This document shows positions 23,352 to 31,558 of a stretch of 34,822 nt of DNA, piece by piece. Where the stretch lies: NCBI GenBank assembly GCA_002371345.1, contig DFHY01000039.1:22852-57673 (forward strand), in the 5' to 3' direction. Source of the stretch: Lachnospiraceae bacterium UBA3711. GTDB taxonomy: Bacteria; Bacillota; Clostridia; Lachnospirales; Lachnospiraceae. The position numbers and the translations under genes were made by a program. Each line of letters starts with the position of its first letter. The stretch's first letter is position 1. The notes under the pieces were generated by a model. That model had not been told where the DNA came from, searched no databases, and worked only from the letters and a program-made list of their open reading frames with translations.

Positions 23352-24683
23352 ATGAATACTAATGACTTTAACATCAGGAAACAGGCAGTCAGGGAAGCCA
23401 TGTCGGCTGAGAGGTTCTATGAGGACATGGGGGTCTCTCCCGGACTGCTGGAGCTTGGCGGGAAGATCCTCCAAGAGCTTGGGGAAAGGTTCAGCCTTAT
23501 TGATGAGACTGCCCAGGTCAATCAGCTGAAGGTGATCGGAGCGATGCAGAAGAACCGCATCAGTGCCGAGCATTTCAACGGGTCCACCGGCTACGGCTAC
23601 AATGACGCCGGCCGTGATGATCTGGAGAAGGTATACGCCGACGTCTTTCACACAGAAGATGCGCTGGTGCGCTCCCAGATAACCTGCGGAACCCACGCGC
23701 TGAGTCTGGCCCTTGCGTCAAATCTGCGCCCCGGAGATGAGATGGTCTCCATAAGCGGCAAGCCTTATGATACACTGGAAGAGGTTATAGGCATAAGGCC
23801 GTCCAGGGGAAGCCTCGCTGAGTACGGCATCTCCTACAGGCAGGTCGAGCTTGACGGTGACGGAGGCTTCGACTATGAAGCTGTCAGGAGATCGGTCAGT
23901 GACAAGACGCGCCTTGTGGCAATACAGAGATCGAAGGGGTATCTGACCCGTCCGACGCTCTCGGTGGATCAGATAGGAGAGGCTGTCAGCTTTGTAAAAA
24001 AGATCCGTCCAGATATTATAGTGATGGTTGACAACTGCTACGGAGAATTTGTCGACAGGGTGGAGCCGTCCGACTATGGAGCAGATATGACAGTCGGGTC
24101 GCTGATCAAGAATCCGGGCGGAGGCCTGGCTCCGATGGGCGGATATATCGCAGGGACAAAAGAGTGCGTTGAGAACTGTGCCGTCAGGCTGACTTCTCCC
24201 GGGCTTGGACGAGAAGTGGGAGCGAGCCTGCAGATAAACCGCTCTCTGTATCAGGGACTGTTCATGGCGCCTTCCGTGACGGCCGGCGCGCTTAAGGGCG
24301 CTATATTCGCGGCTTCCCTGTTCGAGACATTCGGGTACCGCTGTATACCGGACTCACGCGAGCCAAGACATGATATTATTCAGGCCATCGAATTCGGATC
24401 GCCGGAAGGGCTTATAGCGTTCTGTGAGGGAATACAGGCCGCGGCTCCTGTCGATTCCTATGTAACCCCGGAACCGTGGGCAATGCCGGGATACGACAGC
24501 AACGTCATCATGGCGGCAGGTGCGTTTATCCAGGGTTCATCCATAGAGCTGTCTGCGGACGGCCCGCTCCACGAGCCGTACGCGGCGTACTTTCAGGGCG
24601 GCCTCACCTGGGAGAGCGCAAAGTTCGGAATACTGAAGGCGGCTCAGCGGCTGATAGACAAGGGAATCATATCGATGTCCTGA
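23352..24683 (+). CDS. PLP enzyme, methionine gamma-lyase-like (YnbB family)
   Basis: A fold type I PLP protein of 443 residues in the family sometimes called aluminium resistance protein or methionine gamma-lyase-like. Visible motifs are GYGYNDAGRDDLEKVYA, a cofactor-binding SQITCGTHALSLAL, VMVDNCYGEF and the likely Schiff-base lysine in SLIKNPGGGLAPMGGYI (Lys253). The true substrate is unknown and neither family label should be read as an assignment. In Bacillus the homologue ynbB lies near glnR and not far from miaA, so the position after miaA is in line with the family. It starts 99 bases after miaA with GGAG only 4 bases from the ATG. An imperfect hairpin with CGGC/GCCG and AGAG/CTCT arms (about 23293-23330) precedes it. 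Confidence 0.88.
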   Translation: MNTNDFNIRKQAVREAMSAERFYEDMGVSPGLLELGGKILQELGERFSLIDETAQVNQLKVIGAMQKNRISAEHFNGSTGYGYNDAGRDDLEKVYADVFHTEDALVRSQITCGTHALSLALASNLRPGDEMVSISGKPYDTLEEVIGIRPSRGSLAEYGISYRQVELDGDGGFDYEAVRRSVSDKTRLVAIQRSKGYLTRPTLSVDQIGEAVSFVKKIRPDIIVMVDNCYGEFVDRVEPSDYGADMTVGSLIKNPGGGLAPMGGYIAGTKECVENCAVRLTSPGLGREVGASLQINRSLYQGLFMAPSVTAGALKGAIFAASLFETFGYRCIPDSREPRHDIIQAIEFGSPEGLIAFCEGIQAAAPVDSYVTPEPWAMPGYDSNVIMAAGAFIQGSSIELSADGPLHEPYAAYFQGGLTWESAKFGILKAAQRLIDKGIISMS

Positions 24684-24694
24684 TCCCTGCCCCC

Positions 24695-24723
24695 TTGTAA
24701 TCACATGAAAATGTGTGTATAAT
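24695..24723 (+). promoter_or_regulatory. sigma-A promoter of the trhA-like gene
   Basis: TTGTAA (24695-24700), 17 bases, TATAAT (24718-24723). A start near 24730 leaves a leader of about 70 bases and GGGAGGGG before the ATG at 24799. The spacer carries an inverted repeat CACAT-GAAA-ATGTG (24702-24715). Confidence 0.75.
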
Positions 24724-24798
24724 CCAAACTGTATTATCTAGTATTAAAAACCATATAGCGCATTTACGCAAACGATATTACAGGGAGGGGCAAGCAAT

Positions 24799-25455
24799 AT
24801 GAGAGGAATACATTCGATCAAAGATCCCGGCAGCGCGATCACGCATTTTATTGGGCTGATTATGGCGGCCGCGGCCACCGTACCGCTCCTGGTCAAGACT
24901 TCGGCACGCGGAGACAGCAGGGCGATGCTGTGCATGACTGTATTCATGCTCAGTATGATATTATTATACGCGGCCTCGACAATTTATCATACCTTCGACG
25001 TCAACGACAAGGTAAACAGTATCCTGCAGAAGATTGATCACAGCGCGATATCAATCCTTATCGCCGGCACTTATACTCCGCCGTGTATTCTGGCGTTCAG
25101 CCAGCCCACGGGCAGAAACCTGTGTATCCTCGTGTGGAGCATAGCGATAGCCGGTATTGTTATCAAGCTTTTCTGGATCACGTGCCCGAAGTGGTTTTCG
25201 TCGATACTGTATATCGGCATGGGATGGGCCTGCGTGACAGCCTTCCCGTCTCTGCTGCATGACCTGCCCAGGCCTGCCTTCTGCTGGTTCCTCGCGGGAG
25301 GGATCCTGTACACCATAGGCGGAATAATATATGCCCTGAAGCTGCCTGAGTTCAACGCGCGGCATAAGAGCTTCGGAACCCACGAGATCTTCCACCTGTT
25401 TGTAATGGGCGGAAGCATATGTCACTATATCGCGATATACTTTTACATTGCGTAG
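24799..25455 (+). CDS. Haemolysin III / TrhA-type PAQR membrane protein
   Basis: This 218-residue protein has about seven membrane helices and the PAQR landmarks: ITHFIGLIMA at the start, ASTIYHTF (Ser, His), KIDHSAISILIAGTYTP (Asp), and HEIFHLFVMGGSICHY (His pair) at the end. These residues form the zinc site in the superfamily. Family members in bacteria are called TrhA or YqfA and are tied to membrane lipid homeostasis; the haemolysin name is historical. It has its own promoter and a strong SD, GGGAGGGG, and lies between transcription units rather than in an operon. Confidence 0.9.
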   Translation: MRGIHSIKDPGSAITHFIGLIMAAAATVPLLVKTSARGDSRAMLCMTVFMLSMILLYAASTIYHTFDVNDKVNSILQKIDHSAISILIAGTYTPPCILAFSQPTGRNLCILVWSIAIAGIVIKLFWITCPKWFSSILYIGMGWACVTAFPSLLHDLPRPAFCWFLAGGILYTIGGIIYALKLPEFNARHKSFGTHEIFHLFVMGGSICHYIAIYFYIA

Positions 25456-25496
25456 TATCCTGCCGAAGGCGGACTGTATGAAAGGAGACCCGGCTT

Positions 25497-26813
25497 ATGA
25501 AACAGGTGATTGTAATCGGAGGCGGACCATCCGGTATGATGGCAGCTATTGCAGCTGCCAGATCAGGCGCGCGGACTACACTGCTTGAAGCCGGCCCCAA
25601 ACCCGGGCGGAAGCTGCTGCTGACAGGTAACGGCCGATGCAACATGACGAATCTTGAGGATGATATCCTGTCGGCATACAGATCATCTGACATGGAGAAC
25701 GCCAGGATCATGCTCAGATCTGTATTCGGACAGTTCTCAGTTGAGGATACACTTCGTTTCTTCCATGAAGAGGGGCTTCTGACTTCGGTTGAACACGGAA
25801 GTTATGTGTATCCTGTCACAGGCCAGTCCTCCAGTGTACTTGACGTGCTTCTTCGCGCCATGGGTTCACTGAAGATAAAGATGAAGTTCAATGAGGAGGC
25901 CATAGCGGTAGAAAAGGCTGAGGACAGCAGCTCTGCCGCGGGGGAAGGTGCATGGTGCGTGCGTACGAAGACCTGGGCATACAGCGCTGACAGCGTGATT
26001 ATAAGCTGCGGCTCCAGGGCTGTTCCGTCCACAGGGGCAAACGGAGCCGGGTACGAACTCAGCCGCATGCTCGGACTCGACGTGACTGATATACTTCCCG
26101 CTCTGACAGCTGTATCCTGCTCGCTTCCCGAGCCTGACGCGAAGGCCTATGTCCGTGTACCTGGCAGCAGGCAGCCGGGCAAGGACTCGAAGAGATCCCT
26201 GGAAGATCCTCTCTATGCGGCCTCCGGAACGAGAACCGGCGCTGTTGTGACCGTCTTCGCCGACGGTGAGATGATTGCCCGCGAGAGGGGGCAGATACAG
26301 TTTACACAGCAGGACCTGTCGGGGGTTGTCGTATTCAATCTGAGCCGGTATGTCATGCGCGCTCTTCACAGCGGATGTGAGGTAGAGCTGGGCCTGGATC
26401 TGCTGCCTGACGCTCCTCTTGAGAATGTGGAGAAGATGATCTCTGATCTCAGTTCCAGATACAGCGGAATGAGCATTGAGAAGCTTCTGGCGGGGCTTGT
26501 TCCTTCCAGAATGATTCCCGTTGTTCTTGCCGAATGCGAGCTGACCGGGGAGAGCATCGCTTCGGTGCTCAAGAATTTCCGGCTGAAGGCTCTGAGGCTT
26601 CGTGGATTTGACAGCGCCCAGGTGTGCGTCGGAGGAGTAAGGGTTACCGAGCTGGACGCCAGGACACTTGAATGCCGTTCTGATGATCTGAAAGGAATAT
26701 ATCTTACGGGTGAGCTGATCGATATAGACGGCCCGTGCGGCGGATATAACCTGCAGTGGGCGTGGTCAAGCGGGTATACAGCCGGCACGCATGCCGCCGC
26801 TTCTGCGACGTAG
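25497..26813 (+). CDS. HI0933-like FAD-dependent flavoprotein
   Basis: A 438-residue protein with the dinucleotide motif IGGGPSGMMAAI (7-18) and the family signature LLEAGPKPGRKLLLTGNGRCNMTN split across residues 29-52. The C-terminal GELIDIDGPCGGYNLQWAWSSG segment is another hallmark of the HI0933/YhiN group. The reaction is not known. AAAGGAG (25481-25487) is 9 bases upstream of the ATG. The next gene, also FAD-dependent, follows by 85 bases, so the pair may be co-expressed. Confidence 0.88.
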   Translation: MKQVIVIGGGPSGMMAAIAAARSGARTTLLEAGPKPGRKLLLTGNGRCNMTNLEDDILSAYRSSDMENARIMLRSVFGQFSVEDTLRFFHEEGLLTSVEHGSYVYPVTGQSSSVLDVLLRAMGSLKIKMKFNEEAIAVEKAEDSSSAAGEGAWCVRTKTWAYSADSVIISCGSRAVPSTGANGAGYELSRMLGLDVTDILPALTAVSCSLPEPDAKAYVRVPGSRQPGKDSKRSLEDPLYAASGTRTGAVVTVFADGEMIARERGQIQFTQQDLSGVVVFNLSRYVMRALHSGCEVELGLDLLPDAPLENVEKMISDLSSRYSGMSIEKLLAGLVPSRMIPVVLAECELTGESIASVLKNFRLKALRLRGFDSAQVCVGGVRVTELDARTLECRSDDLKGIYLTGELIDIDGPCGGYNLQWAWSSGYTAGTHAAASAT

Positions 26814-26898
26814 GATTCCCGGATCTTCAACACAAAGGGGGATGCCGGATGAGACGTCCGGACATTCATATTTATGACAATGACTAATCAGAGGCATT

Positions 26899-28599
26899 AT
26901 GATCAGGATCACACAGCTTAAACTTCGGCCAAATGAGAACAGCGGCGGTATCGAGAGGGCTATACGCTCTGCGCTTCATCTGAAGAAAGAAGAAGCGTTC
27001 TCATATGAGATACTCCGCCGTTCCATAGACGCCAGAAAGAAACCTGACCTTTATGAGGTCTATACTGTTTCGGTAAAGCCTGACAGCGCGAATACTGAGC
27101 GGAAGATCCTCGGCCGCAGGCTTAAGAATGTATCGGAGTATGAACCTGCCGCCTATCTTTATGACAAAGATGAGCCGGGCATCCGGAATCCCGAGAAGAT
27201 ATATGCCGCCGGGATCAGTGAGTATGCAGACGACCCGTCAAGGCCTCTGATCGTCGGAACCGGACCTGCCGGACTGTTCTGCGGCCTGCTGCTTGCCAGG
27301 GAAGGGCTTCGTCCTGTTCTCATCGAGAGGGGGGCAAGGGCAAAGGAGAGGGCTGAGGCTGTCCGCGCATTCTGGGATAACGGCGTGCTTGACCCTGAAT
27401 CGAATGTTCAGTTCGGGGAAGGCGGCGCAGGGACATTTTCAGACGGGAAACTGAATACCGGCGTTAAGGATCCTGAAGGCAGGATCCGTTTTATACTGAA
27501 AACATTCGTAAGCGCAGGGGCTGACCCGGACATCATGTATTCCGCAAAGCCTCATGTCGGAACAGATGTGCTGAGGAATGTAGTCACCTCTATCACGGAT
27601 GAGATCGTCATGAGGGGAGGCAGTGTATTCTTCGGCACCAGGATGGACCGCATAGATCAGGACAGCGGCGGAGCCTGGCATGTGCACTGCGCGGGGAGGG
27701 AAAAGAATATCTCTTTTCTGACATATCATCTTGTTCTGGCGGTAGGCCACTCATCCCGTGACACATTCAGCATGCTCAGGGAAGCCGGACTGCCTATGAG
27801 CGCAAAGGCGTTCGCCGTCGGAATCAGAATACAGCATCCCCAGAGCGTCATAGACCGGGCATTGTACGGAAGCGATCCGGGATACCGGCTCCCGCCGGCC
27901 CCGTATAAGCTTACGCACCGCCTTGACGGCGGGCGCGGAGTGTATTCATTCTGTATGTGCCCCGGCGGATATGTAGTCAACGCTTCTTCAGAGCCCGGGC
28001 GTCTCGCTGTCAACGGCATGAGCTTTCATGACCGCTCTTCCGGCATTGCGAACAGCGCGATCGTTGTGACAGTGTCGCCCGGGGAAATCAGGGGTTATCT
28101 GGATATGCTTCCTGATGACACGCCGGCGCCGGATCCTCTGATCGGAGTAAAGTTTCAGAGAAAGCTGGAGCAGGCGGCATTCGAGGCCGGCGGCGGCATG
28201 ATACCGGTTCAGAGATTCGAAGACTTTGCCGGCGCAGACGGTTCCATCAGCCGTCTGCCCGGCTTCGAGCCGATGATATGCGGCAGATGGAAGATGGCGG
28301 ATATCCGCTCCGTCTTCCCGGATACGATCCGCGATGGAATCAGGGAAGGAATAATGGCCTGGGAGCGGCAGATAGAAGGATTCGCAGGGCAGGAGGCGGT
28401 TCTGTGCGCCGCTGAGAGCAGAACCTCTTCCCCGGTAAGGATCGAGCGCGGAAAGGATTACCAGGCTCCAGGATACGCAGGACTGTACCCATGCGGCGAG
28501 GGTGCCGGATATGCAGGAGGCATTACAAGCGCCGCCGCCGACGGACTGAAGGTTGCGGAGCAGATATTGAATGATGTTGGGAGTAAAAGGCACTTTTGA
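26899..28599 (+). CDS. COG2509-like FAD-dependent dehydrogenase
   Basis: This 566-residue protein opens with a small ferredoxin-like alpha/beta domain (about 1-65) and then has PLIVGTGPAGLFCGLLLA with the FAD-binding GTGPAG (120-125). NVQFGEGGAGTFSDGKLNTG follows, which is the strongest family signature, and the C-terminal ends with PCGEGAGYAGGITSAAADGLK. It belongs to the uncharacterised COG2509 group; no reaction is known. GAGG is 4 bases before the ATG. The stop codon lies inside a long inverted repeat (28565-28617). Confidence 0.88.
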   Translation: MIRITQLKLRPNENSGGIERAIRSALHLKKEEAFSYEILRRSIDARKKPDLYEVYTVSVKPDSANTERKILGRRLKNVSEYEPAAYLYDKDEPGIRNPEKIYAAGISEYADDPSRPLIVGTGPAGLFCGLLLAREGLRPVLIERGARAKERAEAVRAFWDNGVLDPESNVQFGEGGAGTFSDGKLNTGVKDPEGRIRFILKTFVSAGADPDIMYSAKPHVGTDVLRNVVTSITDEIVMRGGSVFFGTRMDRIDQDSGGAWHVHCAGREKNISFLTYHLVLAVGHSSRDTFSMLREAGLPMSAKAFAVGIRIQHPQSVIDRALYGSDPGYRLPPAPYKLTHRLDGGRGVYSFCMCPGGYVVNASSEPGRLAVNGMSFHDRSSGIANSAIVVTVSPGEIRGYLDMLPDDTPAPDPLIGVKFQRKLEQAAFEAGGGMIPVQRFEDFAGADGSISRLPGFEPMICGRWKMADIRSVFPDTIRDGIREGIMAWERQIEGFAGQEAVLCAAESRTSSPVRIERGKDYQAPGYAGLYPCGEGAGYAGGITSAAADGLKVAEQILNDVGSKRHF

Positions 28600-28617
28600 T
28601 TCCAACATCATTGAATA
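28565..28617. repeat. Long inverted repeat spanning the stop codon of the COG2509 gene
   Basis: An 11-bp perfect stem AATGATGTTGG (28570-28580) pairs with 28602-28612. After one G-G mismatch four further pairs extend it (28565-28568 with 28614-28617). Inside, AAAAG/CTTTT (28585-28589 with 28593-28597) could add a second stem. No T-run follows. The right arm overlaps the -35 of the putative radC promoter. Confidence 0.75.
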
Positions 28618-28639
28618 AAGGCCGCGAATCATGTAGAAT
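28611..28639 (+). promoter_or_regulatory. Putative sigma-A promoter of the radC-mre cluster
   Basis: TTGAAT (28611-28616), 17 bases, TAGAAT (28634-28639): 4/6 and 5/6 of consensus. A start near 28646 would leave about 40 bases before the radC ATG at 28687. Confidence 0.5.
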
Positions 28640-28686
28640 GAAAGCCGGAAGAAGGATCGGATGAATCCAGAGAGCACATACGGTAT

Positions 28687-29400
28687 ATGTGCATGAATAA
28701 TAATCGCAGAATCATTGACATTCCCGTGCAGGAACGTCCCTATGAAAAGTGTGAACACTTTGGTCCGGAAGCTCTCAGCGACGCGGAGCTTCTGTCAGTT
28801 CTTCTAAGATCGGGCACTCAGGGGACCGGCGCGCTTGACATGAGCCGAAGCATTCTTAACGCCCTGGGCAGCGCCGGGATTGCCGGACTTCACCAGATGA
28901 GCGCTGAGGATCTTAAGGATATCCGCGGCATAGGGAGAGTGAAGGCTATTCAGATACGCTGCATAGCCGAGCTGTCAAGGAGGATAGCCCAGGCAAAGAT
29001 CGGATCCGAGGACAGTCTTGTATATGACAGTCCGGAGGTGATCGGTGCCTATTACATGGAACAGATGCGGCATGAGAGCCAGGAGGTAGTGATGATACTG
29101 TGCCTGAGCAGCAAGGGGAGACTGCTCAGCAGGAAGATCATTTCCAGGGGGAATATACATACCGCCCTGCTGGGACCCAGAGAAATCTTCGTTGAAGCTC
29201 TGGCCCACAAGGCAGCTTCGGTCATCCTCCTGCACAATCATCCGAGCGGCGATCCCTCACCGTCAGCGGAGGATATCGAGATCACAAAGAGGATATCCGA
29301 GGCGGGAGAGCTTATCGGAATACCGCTGACAGACCACCTGATCATAGGTGACAGGACTTATGTCAGCCTGCGTCAGTCTCATCTTCTGAAGACCGCATGA
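28687..29400 (+). CDS. radC: RadC family JAB/MPN protein
   Basis: A 237-residue protein with a helix-hairpin-helix near LKDIRGIGRVKAIQI and a JAMM metalloprotein motif, HNHPSGDPSPSAED (His183, His185, Asp196), with upstream Glu in REIFVEAL. Old annotation tied it to DNA repair; the true activity is unresolved. Location immediately before mreB is the same as in Bacillus. ATG codons at 28687 and 28693 are both possible, with only a weak GAGAG upstream. Confidence 0.92.
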   Translation: MCMNNNRRIIDIPVQERPYEKCEHFGPEALSDAELLSVLLRSGTQGTGALDMSRSILNALGSAGIAGLHQMSAEDLKDIRGIGRVKAIQIRCIAELSRRIAQAKIGSEDSLVYDSPEVIGAYYMEQMRHESQEVVMILCLSSKGRLLSRKIISRGNIHTALLGPREIFVEALAHKAASVILLHNHPSGDPSPSAEDIEITKRISEAGELIGIPLTDHLIIGDRTYVSLRQSHLLKTA

Positions 29401-29426
29401 TTAAGATAAGGGGCATAACATAATCA

Positions 29427-30428
29427 ATGTTTTTTTCAAATATGATCGGAGTCGATCTGGGGACGGACACTCTCAAGCTGCGCGACAGGAGCGGCGAGCA
29501 GTTTATGGAGAACCGCAACATGATCGCCCGCCGTGGACGGAAAACTCTCGCAATCGGAAATGACGCCTACGCCATGTACGAGAAGAATCCGACATCCGTT
29601 CAGGTGATACGTCCCATGACCGGAGGCGTCATAGCCTCCGCGGAGGATATGGAGAGCGTGCTCACGTACACGCTCAGGAAGTTCACAACATTTTCCCAGA
29701 AGAGCGCGGGGATATGCATCGCGGTGCCGTCACAGGTGACACCTGTGGAACAGCGCGCTTTTTATAATGTCTGCAACACAACGCTCAGCCCTGGCAGAGT
29801 GCATCTTGTCGAAAAAGGGATAGCGGACGCCGTCTCGATCGGTCTTCCCGTGCTTGGTCCCGAGGGACACATGATCGTGAACATCGGAGGCGACACGACA
29901 GAGATCTCTGTCATTTCGGACGGCAAGGTCATCATCGGCAGGACCCTCAAGGAGGGCGGATTCACGCTGGACGACGACATCGTCACCATGGTGAGGCGCA
30001 AGTTCAACATAAGCATAGGCAGAAAGACAGCGGAACAGCTCAAGAATAACCTTGCTTTCATGATAAACGGCCCGAGGCTTGAACAGAAGGTGTTCGGCAT
30101 ACATACGCTGTCCGGGCTTCCAAAGTCGGATATGATTCCCGCACTTGCCGTTTCTGTCGCCGTCCTGGCCGCGATTGACAGAATCGTCGATGAAGTCCGT
30201 CAGGTTGTTGACCGTACTCCGCCGATGCTGAGGCAGGACATCTTCAGGGAGGGGATCTTTCTCACCGGAGGCGTATCGCTTATTCAGAATCTTCCCATGT
30301 ACCTTCAGAAGGAAGTTTCGCTTCCCGTGTACCATATTCAGGATCCGAAGAACTCTACGATCCGGGGACTTGTCACAATGATCAACCAGAAAGAGCTGCA
30401 CGCACTTATGCGCTCTCCGAGAAGATAA
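29427..30428 (+). CDS. mreB: Rod shape-determining protein MreB (divergent)
   Basis: The actin-like filament protein that guides the elongasome; 333 residues. The nucleotide motifs are present but divergent: phosphate 1 is IGVDLGTDTLKLRD, one residue shorter than the usual GTANT loop; phosphate 2 is NIGGDTTEISVIS, with Asp where many MreB have Gly; and the adenosine loop is LTGGVSLIQNLP. The IRPMTGGVIAS connection is typical. The position before mreC and mreD confirms identity. AAGGGG (29408-29413) is 13 bases from the ATG, longer than usual. Confidence 0.93.
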   Translation: MFFSNMIGVDLGTDTLKLRDRSGEQFMENRNMIARRGRKTLAIGNDAYAMYEKNPTSVQVIRPMTGGVIASAEDMESVLTYTLRKFTTFSQKSAGICIAVPSQVTPVEQRAFYNVCNTTLSPGRVHLVEKGIADAVSIGLPVLGPEGHMIVNIGGDTTEISVISDGKVIIGRTLKEGGFTLDDDIVTMVRRKFNISIGRKTAEQLKNNLAFMINGPRLEQKVFGIHTLSGLPKSDMIPALAVSVAVLAAIDRIVDEVRQVVDRTPPMLRQDIFREGIFLTGGVSLIQNLPMYLQKEVSLPVYHIQDPKNSTIRGLVTMINQKELHALMRSPRR

Positions 30429-30445
30429 GCTTGAGGTAACGCACT

Positions 30446-31558
30446 ATGAACCAGAACCGTAAGCAGGGAAAGACCACCCTGATCATACTTTCACTGATCT
30501 GCATAGCGTTAATTGTCATTTCAATCGTGGGATCTTCGGCGACAAGTCCGATTACGGGCTTCACCGGCATGATCATAACCCCGATCCAGAAGGGGATGAA
30601 CCAGTTCGGCGCTTTTCTGTCAGGCTTCTCAGCCAATATGACCGACGCCGCGGCTCTTCGCGAGGAGAACGCGCTTCTCCAGACTCAGGTCGACAGCCTG
30701 AAGGCGGAGAACTCCAAGCTTGTTCTCAACAAGGAGGAACTCGGCCGCCTGCAGGACCTTCTCGAACTGAAGGAGCAGTATTCGGATTACGACACCATCG
30801 GAGCGCATGTCATTTCCAAGGGCTCCGGCAACTGGTTTACCACCTTCACGATAGACAAAGGCACGAATGACGGAGTCTCGGTAGACTGCAATGTCCTCGC
30901 CGGAGCCGGTCTGTGCGGTATAGTGACGCAGGTGGGCCCGAACTGGGCAAGAATCAGATCGATCACTGACGACGATTCAAATGTCTCGGCCATGATCTCC
31001 ACAACCAGCGATACATGCATCATCGCAGGCAACCTTCAGCTCATCGACGAGGGCACTCTTTCTCTGGTCAAGCTGACAGACGACAACAATCACGTTCATG
31101 TCGGCGACAAGGTAGTGACCAGCAGTATCTCGGAGAAGTATCTTCCCGGCATACTGATAGGATACATATCCGAACTCAACAATGACGCGAATAATCTCAC
31201 CAAGTCGGGAACTGTCAATCCTGCCGTGGATTTCCGCCATCTCCAGGAGGTACTTGTGATCCGGACGCTCAAGGAGTATATCCCGAGCGAAGGCGAGGTT
31301 CCCGAGGATGTCTCAGCGTCTTCGTCAGATACTACGACGCTGACCGCTCCGAGAGCTTCAGAAGCGGCTGCAGCCGCTTCTGAAGACGGGGCCGGAGAAG
31401 CTCCTGCTGAAGGCGGCGAAGGAGAGGCCGCTCCTGAGGGCGGCGAAGGCGAGGAAGCTGCGGCTGAGGGAGACGGGGGCGGAGAGGCTCCTGCCGAGGG
31501 CAGCGGCGAGGCTGTCCCTGATGACGGCGGGACCGCGCCGGAAGGAGGGGAGCAGTGA
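30446..31558 (+). CDS. mreC: Cell shape-determining protein MreC with acidic C-terminal tail
   Basis: MreC is a bitopic membrane protein that forms extracellular filaments which activate the PBP2 elongation synthase. The 370-residue protein has one membrane helix (about 11-30), a coiled coil (about 66-110), and the beta-domain core (about 115-280) with SKGSGNWFTTFTIDKGTNDGV and GDKVVTSSISEKYLPGILIG. The last ~85 residues are a low-complexity tail rich in Ala, Glu, Gly and Pro (repeats such as GEAPAEGGEGEAAPEGGEG), not part of the fold. GAGG is 9 bases before the ATG. The mreD start overlaps the stop. Confidence 0.93.
   Translation: MNQNRKQGKTTLIILSLICIALIVISIVGSSATSPITGFTGMIITPIQKGMNQFGAFLSGFSANMTDAAALREENALLQTQVDSLKAENSKLVLNKEELGRLQDLLELKEQYSDYDTIGAHVISKGSGNWFTTFTIDKGTNDGVSVDCNVLAGAGLCGIVTQVGPNWARIRSITDDDSNVSAMISTTSDTCIIAGNLQLIDEGTLSLVKLTDDNNHVHVGDKVVTSSISEKYLPGILIGYISELNNDANNLTKSGTVNPAVDFRHLQEVLVIRTLKEYIPSEGEVPEDVSASSSDTTTLTAPRASEAAAAASEDGAGEAPAEGGEGEAAPEGGEGEEAAAEGDGGGEAPAEGSGEAVPDDGGTAPEGGEQ
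31356..31385. repeat. Perfect 30-bp palindrome inside mreC
   Basis: The half-site CTTCAGAAGCGGCTG (31356-31370) is followed with no gap by its exact complement (31371-31385). It is in frame and encodes ASEAAAAASE at the start of the MreC tail. As RNA it would make a 13-bp stem with a 4-base loop. No T-run follows. Confidence 0.85.

Noticed and set aside
24799..25455. Haemolysin function for the PAQR protein
   Set aside because: The haemolysin III name is historical; sequence shows a PAQR-type membrane protein and not a toxin.
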